Positions 28,617 through 37,174 are shown, counted from the stretch's first letter. The stretch: 64,000 nt of DNA from Alkalihalobacillus sp. BA299 (GCF_017745675.1 NZ_JAFLJM010000022.1:1-64000), one strand, 5' to 3'. Numbers and translations: made by a program. Notes: generated from the letters alone by a model not told the origin.

Positions 28617-29108
28617 ATGGAATCGATCGTTAGTAAAGTGCTCGATCATATTGACATTCAAATTTTAGATATATTACAAAAGCAAGCGCAGTTAAGTAAT
28701 GCGGAGATAGCAAGACGTGTGAATTTATCTTCTCCTGCTGTACATTCAAGGATCAAGCGTTTGGAAAACGAAGGATATATTAATCGACAAGTTGCCATTT
28801 TAGATCCAGAGAAGCTTGGTTTTGATTTATTATGTTTTATTTTTATTAGTACAAATATTCATCAAGCAGAAAAGCTGGATCGTTTAGAGAATGTATTAAA
28901 AAAGATGCCCGAAGTATTAGAGTGTCATTGTTTAACGGGTGAGTATGATTACATATTAAAAGTCGCTAACAGAGATCGGAAGGATTTACAAACTTTTATT
29001 AGGAAGTTAAATGAACTTGGTGTCACTAAGATTCAAACGAGCTTAGCTTTAAGGGAAATTAAGTATTCTACAGTCTTCCCTATATGGAATGAGGAAGGTG
29101 ATGCTTAA
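28617..29108 (+). CDS. Lrp/AsnC family transcriptional regulator
   Basis: 163 residues. The N-terminal winged helix-turn-helix (about 10-65: LDHIDIQILDILQKQAQLSN, AEIARRVNLSSPAVHSRIKR) is followed by a RAM/AsnC ligand-binding domain (about 70-150) with CHCLTGEYDYILKV. GGGGGA precedes the ATG. It is divergent from the EamA exporter gene and ends 80 bases before the putative island edge. The effector is not predictable. Confidence 0.95.
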   Translation: MESIVSKVLDHIDIQILDILQKQAQLSNAEIARRVNLSSPAVHSRIKRLENEGYINRQVAILDPEKLGFDLLCFIFISTNIHQAEKLDRLENVLKKMPEVLECHCLTGEYDYILKVANRDRKDLQTFIRKLNELGVTKIQTSLALREIKYSTVFPIWNEEGDA

Positions 29109-29138
29109 CCTAATAGTGAAACAATATTACACATAATA

Positions 29139-29179
29139 AAAAGGTATGGTAGGGAATTTAATATCCCTACTATACCTTT
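29139..29179. terminator. Hairpin resembling the rpsR terminator
   Basis: AAAGGTATGGTAGGGA / TCCCTACTATACCTTT stem. It resembles the rpsR terminator (37122-37158: AAAGGCATGACAGAGA / TCTCTATCATGCCT) in sequence and in its position next to the 24-bp repeat. It may be the original rpsR terminator displaced by an insertion and now serves the Lrp gene. Confidence 0.65.
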
Positions 29180-29190
29180 CATTTAGACAA

Positions 29191-29214
29191 AATTAGTTTA
29201 CTTCATTCACATAC
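29191..29214. repeat. Left 24-bp direct repeat (possible attL core)
   Basis: Identical over 24 bases to 37175-37198, which is the 3' end of rpsR. The identity stops abruptly on the island side (C versus G at the next base). Confidence 0.85.
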
Positions 29215-29287
29215 CCAATTCAATTATCGATGGATCTGGATGAAGGTGAGGAAGGTTGGTGGTCGAAGTAGAGACCACCACTCCCTT

Positions 29288-30553
29288 CTACATTAAGAAA
29301 TTAAAGCTAGGGAAATAGGTGATTAATAAAAGCGCTAACACCATTAAGATGAACATAGGTAAAGCAGCCTTGGCTATATCCCATATCGCTAATCTAGTAA
29401 TACCTGCCGCAACAAATAGGTTTCCTCCTAAAGGAGGCGTGATAAAACCAATGGCTAGATTTACAACCATAATGATTCCGAAATGTACTGGATCAATCCC
29501 CATTTGCGTAACAATTGGATATAAAATCGGCGTTAATATAATAATAGCTGCAAGGGTGTCCATAAACGTACCAACTAAAAGGAGGAACACATTGATTAGA
29601 AGCAGAATGACAATTGTGTTATCAGAAATGCTTGTAATCGCTGATCCAATCATCGCTGGAATTCGCTCTAATGATAAAATTCGCCCGAATGCTGTTGCCG
29701 TCCCTGTAATGATAAGAATAACCCCTGTTGTTAACGCTGAATTAGCGAAAACCTTAAAGAGCATGTTTGGCTTTAATTCCTTATAGACAAATACGCCAAT
29801 GATTAGACCATAAACAACCGCAACAACAGCAGCTTCCGTTGGTGTGAAGATTCCACCATAAATCCCTCCAAGAATGATTACAGGAATGAGGATAGCCCAA
29901 AAGGCATCTTTTGCTTTAGTCCATAGCTCTTTGAAATCGAAACGATCGGCTCCTACATCAAATTGATTCATTTTTGCATACACATAGCTATACAGCATTA
30001 ATAATAAGCCAATGAAAAGGCCTGGGATAATTCCTGCGATAAATAGGTTTCCAATCGATGTCGTGGAAGATACTCCATAAATAACCATCGGAATACTTGG
30101 AGGAATAATAACTCCAATTGTCCCCGCACAAGCAACAAGTGCTGTTGCAAATTTTCTATCATAGCCTTGCTGTGCCATCAAAGGAATAACCATTCCTCCA
30201 ATTGCAGCTACAGTTGCTGGACCTGAGCCTGAAATCGCGGCAAAGATGATACATGTCACCACCGTTGCAATGGCTAACCCCCCTGTGATATTTCCGACAA
30301 TGACTTTAGCAAAATTAAATAGTCTTCGGGAAATCCCGCCCTGTCCCATAATTTCACCTGCTAAGATAAAAAACGGAACAGCCATTAATGGGAATGAATC
30401 AGTCGAGGTAATTAACCCTTGAGCTAAGTACATCGGGGTGATCCCACCGCTATAAAAAATGGTAATTAAACTAGCTACACCTAATGCTATACCAATAGGT
30501 ACTCTTATCATAAATAGAAGGATAAATGTACCAAATAATACTAAAGCAACCAT
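29288..30553 (-). CDS. dctM: TRAP transporter large permease (DctM type)
   Basis: Large membrane subunit of a tripartite ATP-independent periplasmic-type transporter that takes up organic or sugar acids with a sodium or proton gradient. It has about twelve hydrophobic segments over 421 residues. Characteristic motifs are the N-terminal LFMIRVPIGIALGVASL, SGSGPATVAAIGGMVIPLM, and IIPPSIPMVIYGV. AGGAGGG precedes ATG 30553. It follows dctQ by 12 bases. Confidence 0.96.
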   Translation of the reverse strand: MVALVLFGTFILLFMIRVPIGIALGVASLITIFYSGGITPMYLAQGLITSTDSFPLMAVPFFILAGEIMGQGGISRRLFNFAKVIVGNITGGLAIATVVTCIIFAAISGSGPATVAAIGGMVIPLMAQQGYDRKFATALVACAGTIGVIIPPSIPMVIYGVSSTTSIGNLFIAGIIPGLFIGLLLMLYSYVYAKMNQFDVGADRFDFKELWTKAKDAFWAILIPVIILGGIYGGIFTPTEAAVVAVVYGLIIGVFVYKELKPNMLFKVFANSALTTGVILIITGTATAFGRILSLERIPAMIGSAITSISDNTIVILLLINVFLLLVGTFMDTLAAIIILTPILYPIVTQMGIDPVHFGIIMVVNLAIGFITPPLGGNLFVAAGITRLAIWDIAKAALPMFILMVLALLLITYFPSFNFLM

Positions 30554-30565
30554 AATGGTCCCTCC

Positions 30566-31060
30566 TTAAAACAATTCTTCCTTAACAATGGGCTTATTCC
30601 AATTTTTAATGATCAGCCAAATATTTTGAGCAACTCGGAAAGTAGTTAACAGCATTCCTACAGGTGCAGCTAAATAAACAAGTACCATACTAATTCCCAT
30701 AGCTGGACTCGTTTGACCGTAGCTAGCAATTTGCATCACAACTTTATATCCGTAATAAATCATCGTGAGCGCAAATAAGCCAAAAATAATAGTTGCCACT
30801 AGCTCTATGACCTTTTTTCCTTTGTCAGGTAGAATATCATAGATTGTATCAAACGTAATATGACGACCTTTTTTCACTCCGTAAGCAATAGCAATGTAAA
30901 TGAGCCAGATAAAACAATAACGAGCTAATTCTTCTGACCATGAAAGCGAGCTTCCGATGACATATCTCATAAAGATTTGTAAAGCTACTGAAAAAACAGC
31001 TACAGCCAATAAAGAAACTAAGAGATATTCCTCTAAACTTTCATTTAATTTTTTAATCAT
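30566..31060 (-). CDS. dctQ: TRAP transporter small permease (DctQ type)
   Basis: Small membrane subunit with four helices that bridges the binding protein to the large permease. SLSWSEELARYCFIWLIYIA and YGVKKGRHI are the classic DctQ signature. ATG 31060 is preferred because GAAGGAGGAAGG lies just before it; a frame from 31087 has no site. It sits between dctP and dctM, completing the P-Q-M set. Confidence 0.95.
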   Translation of the reverse strand: MIKKLNESLEEYLLVSLLAVAVFSVALQIFMRYVIGSSLSWSEELARYCFIWLIYIAIAYGVKKGRHITFDTIYDILPDKGKKVIELVATIIFGLFALTMIYYGYKVVMQIASYGQTSPAMGISMVLVYLAAPVGMLLTTFRVAQNIWLIIKNWNKPIVKEELF

Positions 31061-31155
31061 CAGCCTTCCTCCTTCGAAGACAAACATGGCTTCCCTTAAA
31101 AGGAAAGCCCGGGTAAAGCTTTGTTCCCGAGCTTGTTGTAAAAAATCATTTAATA

Positions 31156-32214
31156 TTACTGCTTTGTCATAGAAAGAAACTCCATTAATAGATCCTCACC
31201 AATTCTATCTTTAAATTGGTCATAAATTGGCTCCATCTTTTCTTGGATTTTTGCAATTTCTTCTGCTGGTAATTCTGTAATTTGCATACCTTCTGCTTCT
31301 AACGTTTCTCTTGCATCTTTTTCCTCTTCTAAAGTTAGACCTCGGTTGTATTCAGTAGCATCTGTAGTTACTTCTTCAACAATTAGTTGGAGATCTGCTG
31401 GTAAACTATCATAGAAGCCTTTGTGCATTAAGATAACATATGGACTATAAACGTGATTTGTCATAGCAAGGTGTGATTGTACTTCAAACAATTTAATATC
31501 ACGGATTAATCCAAGCGGGTTTTCTTGTCCATCAATAGTTCCTTGTTGCAAGGCAGTGTACAGTTCTTCAAATGACATTGGAGTTGGATTTGCTCCAAGT
31601 GATCTCCATGCCTCAATATGCATATCATTTTCCATTGTACGTACAGATAAACCTTCGATGTCTGCTGCTGTTTCAATTGGTTTAACATCATTTGTTAAGT
31701 TACGGAATCCGTTTTCAAAATAACCTAATCCTTTTAAGCCGATTTCATCTAAGGTTCCAAGCACCTTCTTACCAGGTTCGCCATCTAAAACGGTATATGC
31801 TGTTTCACGATCTTTAAATAAGAAAGGTAAGTCAAAAATGTTAAAGGCTGAACTAAATCCTGTAATAGCGCCTGTTGACGGGGCAACCATTTGAATCTCA
31901 CCCATCTGTACCGCTTCTGATAATTCACGGTCCCCACCAAGTTCACCTGAAATGTAAAGTTCTACATTGATTCTACCGTCTGAACGTGCTTCTAGCTCTT
32001 CTTCGTAATACCTCCATGTTTTAGCTAGAGAGAACTCTGGACTCATCGTACCTGCTGCAATTTTTAGAACATATTCCTCTTCTTGAACCGGAGCATCGCT
32101 TCCTCCACTAGATTCTGAAGTGGATGGCGATGTCTCTCCTCCTCCACAAGCTGCTAATGAAAAAGCAAGTGATGTAACGACTCCTAGTGATAATAACTTT
32201 TTAAATTTAAACAT
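31156..32214 (-). CDS. dctP: TRAP transporter substrate-binding lipoprotein (DctP type)
   Basis: Extracytoplasmic solute receptor. The signal peptide ends in lipobox LAAC (Cys about 23), followed by a Ser/Gly-rich linker. The mature domain has ELGGDRELSEAVQMGEIQM, the substrate-carboxylate-binding Arg in LSVRTMEN, and EELYTALQQGTIDGQENP. 352 residues is normal for the family. Carboxylate substrates are typical, but the exact ligand is not readable; the linked lyase suggests a sugar acid. Confidence 0.96.
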   Translation of the reverse strand: MFKFKKLLSLGVVTSLAFSLAACGGGETSPSTSESSGGSDAPVQEEEYVLKIAAGTMSPEFSLAKTWRYYEEELEARSDGRINVELYISGELGGDRELSEAVQMGEIQMVAPSTGAITGFSSAFNIFDLPFLFKDRETAYTVLDGEPGKKVLGTLDEIGLKGLGYFENGFRNLTNDVKPIETAADIEGLSVRTMENDMHIEAWRSLGANPTPMSFEELYTALQQGTIDGQENPLGLIRDIKLFEVQSHLAMTNHVYSPYVILMHKGFYDSLPADLQLIVEEVTTDATEYNRGLTLEEEKDARETLEAEGMQITELPAEEIAKIQEKMEPIYDQFKDRIGEDLLMEFLSMTKQ

Positions 32215-32241
32215 GTCTCATTCCCCCAAAGTTTTTAATTT

Positions 32242-33210
32242 TTATTTAACAAATTCCTTATTATTCACCCAATATTTCGGTTCTTTCCCTAAAAGGACAT
32301 CCGCAATATTTTGTGCGGCTTTTCGTTTCATTTCGTTGCAAGACTCTTCAGAGTAAAAAGCAGCATGCGGTGTAAGAATGACATTATCCATTTGGATGAG
32401 AGGGTTATTAGGATCAATCGGCTCCACCTCAATAACATCTAATGCCGCACCAGCAATTTTCTTTTCTTTTAAAGCGTTTACAAGGGCTTTCTCATCAATA
32501 ACAGGTCCTCGACCTGTATTAACGATAAACGCATCCTTCTTCATTAAATTAATAAGCTCTTCGTTAATAAAATGGTGTGTTTCTTTCGTAAGCGGTGCAT
32601 GAACACTGACTATGTCAGAACGTTTCATTAGCTCTTCCATAGAAACAAGCTCAACATCATACTCTCTAGCTAGTTCTTGACTGCAATATGGGTCCGACGC
32701 AATGACTTTAAAGCCAATCGCCTGTAACTTTTTGCATAACGACCTTGCAATATTACCAAAGCTAACTAGACCTACTGTTTGAGTGGAAAACCTCCGAATT
32801 GGCGCTTCATCAAAAACAGACCATGTATGTTTCGTTTTGGTATTGTAATTTAATACAACAATTTTTCTAGCAAAGCTTAAAATTAACGCTAGAGCATGGT
32901 CGGAAACCTCAGCATGACAATAATCTGGAACATTTCCTACATATACACCACGTTCAGAAGCGGCTTCCGTGTCGATGGTATCAACGCCAATCCCATAGCG
33001 TGAAACCGCTTTTAAATTAGGTAATGATTCAATTACTCTTCGTGTTACTTGAGCTGCAGCATTAAGAAGTCCATCAGCGTCTTTAGCAACTTCGATGATT
33101 TCATCTTCGGTTTTACAATCTTTAATAATCAATTCACAACCAATGGCATCAAATACTTTCTTTTCTTCCTCATAATCATTAAAAGTAATATCAGTTACGA
33201 CTACTTTCAT
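32242..33210 (-). CDS. D-isomer-specific 2-hydroxyacid dehydrogenase (CtBP-like)
   Basis: NAD-dependent oxidoreductase of the D-2-hydroxyacid family. The nucleotide-binding fingerprint is atypical (GLVSFGNIARSL instead of GxGxxG). The catalytic Arg, Glu and His lie in VNTGRGP, DVIEVEPID and LTPHAAFYS. ATG 33210 follows GGAGTGGGGAG; an upstream ATG at 33234 lies within that region. It lies between the lacI-type regulator and dctP in the same operon, so it probably acts on the imported acid or a breakdown product. Confidence 0.92.
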   Translation of the reverse strand: MKVVVTDITFNDYEEEKKVFDAIGCELIIKDCKTEDEIIEVAKDADGLLNAAAQVTRRVIESLPNLKAVSRYGIGVDTIDTEAASERGVYVGNVPDYCHAEVSDHALALILSFARKIVVLNYNTKTKHTWSVFDEAPIRRFSTQTVGLVSFGNIARSLCKKLQAIGFKVIASDPYCSQELAREYDVELVSMEELMKRSDIVSVHAPLTKETHHFINEELINLMKKDAFIVNTGRGPVIDEKALVNALKEKKIAGAALDVIEVEPIDPNNPLIQMDNVILTPHAAFYSEESCNEMKRKAAQNIADVLLGKEPKYWVNNKEFVK

Positions 33211-33243
33211 TCTTCTCCCCACTCCTTTTTTCATTTAGTCGTT

Positions 33244-34260
33244 TTATGTTGCTTTAGGTGGTGCAGTCGAATCCTTAATTTGCAATTTAGGTTTAATGAT
33301 TACTCTTTTTGGAGGATAATCCTCTTCCATCGTTAACCTATTTTTTAGCATAATTGCTGCCTCGACACCAATACGCTGTAAAGCTTGAGTCATTAATGTT
33401 AAAGATGGTTTTAATAACTCCCACTGTGATGGTTCAGCAAACGCAATTACAGAAATATCATCAGGATAACGTAAGCCTTGTTCCTCTATTGCTTTAAGGA
33501 CACCTACCGTCATCGTATTGTTAGAGCTATAAATAGCAGTCGGAGGAGTTGGGAGTAACAACAATTCTGTTGTTGCTCGAAATGCCTCATGTTCTGAAAA
33601 GTTTGCACACTTGATATAAGCCTCTTCTATCGGAATATTAAATTGTTTGAATGCGTCGATTGCACCGTCATAACGCTCTCGCCCAATCGAATTTTTTCGA
33701 TGTCCATATAAAAAAGCAATTTTTTCATGTCCTAATGAATGAAGGTGAGCAATTGATTCAAAAGACCCATAATAATGATCGTCGGCAATGTAATCTGTCT
33801 CAACCCCGTCCACTTCTCGGTCCACAGCAATAATAGGTATTTTACGACTTAGAATGTTCTCGATCAGATCCGCATTCCCTCCTGTAGGAAACAGAAAAAG
33901 CGCATCCACTTGTTGCTCTAACATGAGATGTAAAAGCTCACGTTCCGTATCCCTATCGTCGTTATGACTCATTAACACCATATGGTAATCAATCGAACGA
34001 ATCACATTCTCAACCGACTTCGCAATCGACATAAGAAATAGATTCGAGATGTCTGAAACGATGACTCCAATTTTATTCGTTTTTGCCGCTTTCAAACTAC
34101 GAGCGTTTGCATTGACACTGTACTGAAGTTCTTTTACAACCTTCATTACATGGTCACGTGTCTCTTTACTCAAATTTCCTTTGCCATTGATCACTTTAGA
34201 AACTGTCGTAATAGAGACACCCGCTTGCTTAGCCACATCTTTAATTGTTACTTTACCCAT
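33244..34260 (-). CDS. LacI-family transcriptional regulator
   Basis: 338 residues. The N-terminal HTH with VTIKDVAKQAGVSITTVSKV and INGKGNLSKETRDHVM is typical of LacI/GalR, followed by a periplasmic-binding-like effector domain (about 60-330). It is embedded in the operon it probably controls. Sites with the shared core AAAACGTTTT lie in front of it (34276-34292) and in front of the first operon gene (36281-36297 and 36378-36396), so it may be autoregulated. Confidence 0.95.
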   Translation of the reverse strand: MGKVTIKDVAKQAGVSITTVSKVINGKGNLSKETRDHVMKVVKELQYSVNANARSLKAAKTNKIGVIVSDISNLFLMSIAKSVENVIRSIDYHMVLMSHNDDRDTERELLHLMLEQQVDALFLFPTGGNADLIENILSRKIPIIAVDREVDGVETDYIADDHYYGSFESIAHLHSLGHEKIAFLYGHRKNSIGRERYDGAIDAFKQFNIPIEEAYIKCANFSEHEAFRATTELLLLPTPPTAIYSSNNTMTVGVLKAIEEQGLRYPDDISVIAFAEPSQWELLKPSLTLMTQALQRIGVEAAIMLKNRLTMEEDYPPKRVIIKPKLQIKDSTAPPKAT

Positions 34261-34275
34261 ACATCAACCTCCGGA

Positions 34276-34292
34276 AGTAAAACGTTTTTTTT
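34276..34292 (-). promoter_or_regulatory. Candidate LacI-family operator
   Basis: GTAAAACGTTTTTTTTAT sits 15-30 bases upstream of the regulator start codon. It shares GTAAAACGTTTT with the site at 36281-36297. A CcpA cre site is an alternative reading. Confidence 0.5.
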
Positions 34293-34377
34293 ATTATAGC
34301 AGTTTACTCCTTATGAGAGGTTTAATCCTACATGTTCTTTTCACTGAAACCTTTTCCCATTTCGTTAGTTTACTTTG

Positions 34378-35280
34378 TTAAGCGTTCTCGATTTCCTCTA
34401 ACCTAGGCATACCTGACTGAGCTCCAAATTTTGTCACAGATAGCGCTGCAGCTTTAATCGCAAATTCAACCGCCTTACAGTCAGAGTGGCCTTTTGCAAC
34501 CCCCACCGCTAATGCGCCATTAAACGTATCTCCAGCACCCGTTGTATCAACAGCTTCCACTTTTAAACTATCTTTAAACTGTAATCCTTCTTGACTTGTA
34601 AAAATGACACCAGCTTCTCCTCTAGTCAGGATGACCGTACGTACCCCCCGTTCTAATAAGGTATCAAGTTGTTTATCAAAATTACTCTCGTCATCTGCGT
34701 TGATCACTCGAATCTCCGTTTCATTAGGTGTGAGATAGGTAATTTTCTCTAGCAACTTATCGTCTAACCTTTGGGCTGGTGCAGGATTTAAAATAACTGG
34801 AATTTCATTTTCATCAGCAATGTTAATCACCGTTTCTGCAACATCTAAAGGAATTTCTAATTGAACTAACAGAATATCCGATGACAATAATTTCGCGCGA
34901 TGTTTTTCTAACCATTCCCTTTTTAGATCGTGATTAGCTCCTGGTACAACAATGATGGAGTTCTCTTTTTCTGCGACCGTAATTTGAGCCACTCCTGTAG
35001 GTGCTTTTTCACTGACAGCAAGCCCTTCAATGTTAATACCTTCCTCTACGAGAATCTGTTTTAATTTTTCTCCAAACAGGTCGTTTCCAACACAACCAAT
35101 GAAGGAAACGTCGGCTCCTAACCTAGCAGCCGCAACAGCTTGGTTAGCTCCTTTCCCACCAGGATATTGACTATAGTCATATCCTAAAATCGTTTCACCC
35201 TTCTTGGGAAATCGATCTGCCTTTGTTACTAAATCCATATTAATACTACCGACTACAGTCACTCTCGGCTTTTGCCTCAT
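34378..35280 (-). CDS. rbsK: Ribokinase-type PfkB sugar kinase
   Basis: Phosphorylates ribose or a related sugar with ATP. The N-terminal VVGSINMDLVTKADRFPKKG, YPGGKGANQAVAAARLGADV and C-terminal VDTTGAGDTFNGALAVG (with the catalytic Asp) are the two PfkB signatures and closely match RbsK. About 300 residues is usual. It lies 37 bases after the DapA/NanA-like gene. No ribose ABC transporter or rbsD is nearby, so the true substrate may be another sugar or sugar acid of the pathway. Confidence 0.92.
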   Translation of the reverse strand: MRQKPRVTVVGSINMDLVTKADRFPKKGETILGYDYSQYPGGKGANQAVAAARLGADVSFIGCVGNDLFGEKLKQILVEEGINIEGLAVSEKAPTGVAQITVAEKENSIIVVPGANHDLKREWLEKHRAKLLSSDILLVQLEIPLDVAETVINIADENEIPVILNPAPAQRLDDKLLEKITYLTPNETEIRVINADDESNFDKQLDTLLERGVRTVILTRGEAGVIFTSQEGLQFKDSLKVEAVDTTGAGDTFNGALAVGVAKGHSDCKAVEFAIKAAALSVTKFGAQSGMPRLEEIENA

Positions 35281-35317
35281 TGTCCACCTCCAACACTTGA
35301 TTAAAGCTTACATATTC

Positions 35318-36223
35318 CTATACATTTAAAGGACTAACTGGAGGTAAGCGTTTTAATTGTTGATCTAATGCTTCTATTTCACTATCAGTTAAATCAAGCT
35401 GAGGGGCTCTCATGAAACCTGCATTTATTCCTCTCAGTTTTAAGGCTTCTTTAAAATAAGACATGTTGCTTCCGTTTTTTAAAGTTTCACAATATTGAAC
35501 AGCGATAACTTGAGCTTCTCTAGCTTCATCTAACTTTTGTTCGATATAGGCACTATATACATTGACGAAAGGCTCTGGATAAACACTTGATACTCCAGAG
35601 ACAACCCCGTCACATCCCATAGCTAAAGCACTTAAGAAAAGACGATCTGCTCCAGGTAAAACAGAGAAATTCCCGTTATTAATGCGAAGATATTCACCGA
35701 CACGAAGGAAATCTGGATAACTATACTTGATTCCAATTACATTTTCACATCTGCCAGCAATTTTTTGGGCAACCTCTGGTGTAATATCATTTGCCGCACA
35801 CTGCGGAATACTGTATAAGTAAATTGGGAAATCGCTTGGCACATTTGATGATACAGTTACGAAGTACTCTTCTAGCTCACGATCATTCGCACTGAAGAAT
35901 ATCGGAGTTACGATACCAATCCCATCTGCACCAATTTCATGTGCATGTTTAGCTAAACTAATTGTGTCCTCTTGATTCATTGCCCCAACATGAATAAAAA
36001 CAGTCACTCGATTTCTTGCTGCTTCCACAACTGTTGAAGCTACTAATTTTCTCTCTTCAACACTTAATCTAAGCATTTCACCCGTTGTACCAAGTGGATA
36101 TAAGCAGTTAACACCTTTAGAAATTAAAAATTCGGTATGAGACTTAATCGCCTCAACATCAACCTTTCCATCTTGGTTGAAAGGAGTAATCATTGCTGTT
36201 GTTACACCATATAGTTTTTTCAA
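35318..36223 (-). CDS. DapA/NanA-family lyase (dihydrodipicolinate synthase family)
   Basis: Class I aldolase that forms a Schiff base with pyruvate. The TIM-barrel motif YPLGTTGEMLRLS is the GxxGE pyruvate-binding site. A Tyr in IYLYSIP and the Schiff-base Lys in VIGIKYSYPDF are present. In a catabolic operon with TRAP and kinase genes it is more likely an N-acetylneuraminate or 2-keto-3-deoxy-sugar-acid aldolase than DapA. The start is TTG at 36223 after GGGGAG. It is the first gene of the cluster, preceded by two AAACGTTT palindromes. Confidence 0.9.
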   Translation of the reverse strand: MKKLYGVTTAMITPFNQDGKVDVEAIKSHTEFLISKGVNCLYPLGTTGEMLRLSVEERKLVASTVVEAARNRVTVFIHVGAMNQEDTISLAKHAHEIGADGIGIVTPIFFSANDRELEEYFVTVSSNVPSDFPIYLYSIPQCAANDITPEVAQKIAGRCENVIGIKYSYPDFLRVGEYLRINNGNFSVLPGADRLFLSALAMGCDGVVSGVSSVYPEPFVNVYSAYIEQKLDEAREAQVIAVQYCETLKNGSNMSYFKEALKLRGINAGFMRAPQLDLTDSEIEALDQQLKRLPPVSPLNV

Positions 36224-36280
36224 AACTTATATTCTCCCCTTTAGCTATCGTGTAGTTTACTCATTTTGCTAATAAATTTC

Positions 36281-36297
36281 AGTAAAACGTTTTCCTT
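36281..36297 (-). promoter_or_regulatory. Candidate LacI-family operator 1
   Basis: AGTAAAACGTTTTCCTT centred on AACGTT, about 60-75 bases upstream of the lyase start. It shares GTAAAACGTTTT with the site before the local lacI-type gene. A cre site for CcpA is possible too. Confidence 0.55.
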
Positions 36298-36377
36298 ATC
36301 TTATATTTGAAACCGCTAACAACCTAAACATTTAAAAATATATGCCTTAATTTACAAGAATATTAGCTACAACTGTT

Positions 36378-36396
36378 TAGGGAAACGTTTTCCTTA
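36378..36396 (-). promoter_or_regulatory. Candidate LacI-family operator 2
   Basis: TTAGGGAAACGTTTTCCTTAA is a near-perfect palindrome around AACGTT, about 100 bases upstream of site 1. The pair could allow looping. Confidence 0.55.
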
Positions 36397-36518
36397 ATTG
36401 AAATTATAAACTGATTATTTTAAAATTTCAACGGTTTTCTCAAAATTTTTATCTTTTTTTGTTAGTATCCTATCTAAGTTACCCTTTCATGAGATTGAAT
36501 TATGCATTTTTCAAAAAA

Positions 36519-36592
36519 TAGAATAGGCGCATGAATAAATTCATCCGCCTCTCACAGATCCGTACGTTCGGGTCATCGCATACGGCTCCTCC
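36519..36592 (-). mobile_element. Group II intron 3' relic (domains V-VI)
   Basis: On the minus strand GAGCCGTATGCGATGA...ACGTACGGATC matches the conserved domain V hairpin, including the catalytic AGC triad. It is followed by TGTGAGAGGCGGATGAAT and a second hairpin resembling domain VI ending in CCTATTCTA. No reverse-transcriptase frame or upstream domains are present; the 5' side is cut just before the domain V stem. An inert remnant. Confidence 0.7.
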
Positions 36593-36668
36593 ATGATTAT
36601 CCACTTACATCATAAATTTTAATTATTATCGACAAATACAATAATTCTAAAAAAAACTGCTCCTCATA

Positions 36669-36817
36669 AGAAAAGCGCAAGCGCCCGTTTAGCGACGTAC
36701 GGACTGGACTGAGCCGCAGGAGATAAAGGAAACACAATGAACGTTAGTGAATTGATGTTGACTTATCGTACGGCGGTGAGGGAAGTCTCACTAGTCGCTG
36801 GGCGCTGCAGCTAGACA
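36669..36817 (+). repeat. REP-like repeat, variant A, copy 1
   Basis: A 149-base unit starting AGAAAAGCGCAAGCGCCCG and ending GGGCGCTGCAGCTAGACA. GCGCCCGTTTAGCGA pairs imperfectly with TCGCTGGGCGC near the other end, so it can form a long hairpin. Directly followed by copy 2. Confidence 0.92.
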
Positions 36818-36966
36818 AGAAAAGCGCAAGCGCCCGTTTAGCGACGTATGGACTGGACTGAGCCGCAGGAGATAAAGGAAACACAATGAACGTTAGTGAA
36901 TTGATGTTGACTTATCGTACGGCGGTGAGGGAAGTCTCACTAGACGCTGGGCGCTGCAGCTAGACA
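36818..36966 (+). repeat. REP-like repeat, variant A, copy 2 (tandem)
   Basis: Almost identical to copy 1, with only a few substitutions (for example GTACGG to GTATGG and CTAGTCG to CTAGACG). Together they form a head-to-tail dimer with a 149-base period. Confidence 0.92.
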
Positions 36967-37089
36967 AGAAAAGCGCAAGGTGTCTGCTTATCGGCGACAA
37001 GCGCTGGGGGCCAGCAATTAGTGTCTTGACTTTTAGACACGTTTGATGGACCGAAGCGACCTCGAGCCGATGACACCTGCAGCTAGACA
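36967..37089 (+). repeat. REP-like repeat, variant B
   Basis: Has the same ends as variant A (AGAAAAGCGCAAG and GCAGCTAGACA) but a different core with GGTGTC/GACACC arms. A near-identical inverted copy is at 1-126. Confidence 0.9.
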
Positions 37090-37121
37090 TCCTCGAAATT
37101 TATATTTTCTTATTCTTAAAT

Positions 37122-37158
37122 AAAAAGGCATGACAGAGAATGTATCTCTATCATGCCT
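37122..37158 (-). terminator. Terminator of rpsF-ssb-rpsR
   Basis: AGGCATGATAGAGA / TCTCTGTCATGCCT stem on the minus strand followed by five T. It lies about 20 bases past the rpsR stop and resembles the hairpin at 29139-29179. Confidence 0.85.
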
Positions 37159-37174
37159 AATACTTATTTTTGTC

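Larger units (their letters stand above)
36224..36518. other. Operon control region
   Basis: About 295 bases upstream of the lyase gene contain two operator-like palindromes and AT-rich DNA. I see no open frame. The promoter should lie between the two palindromes, but I cannot fix it. Confidence 0.4.

Noticed and set aside
36893-37090. Minus-strand open frame of 65 codons
   Set aside because: It lies wholly inside the REP-like repeats and has no ribosome-binding site; the inverted variant B copy at 1-126 does not preserve a gene context.
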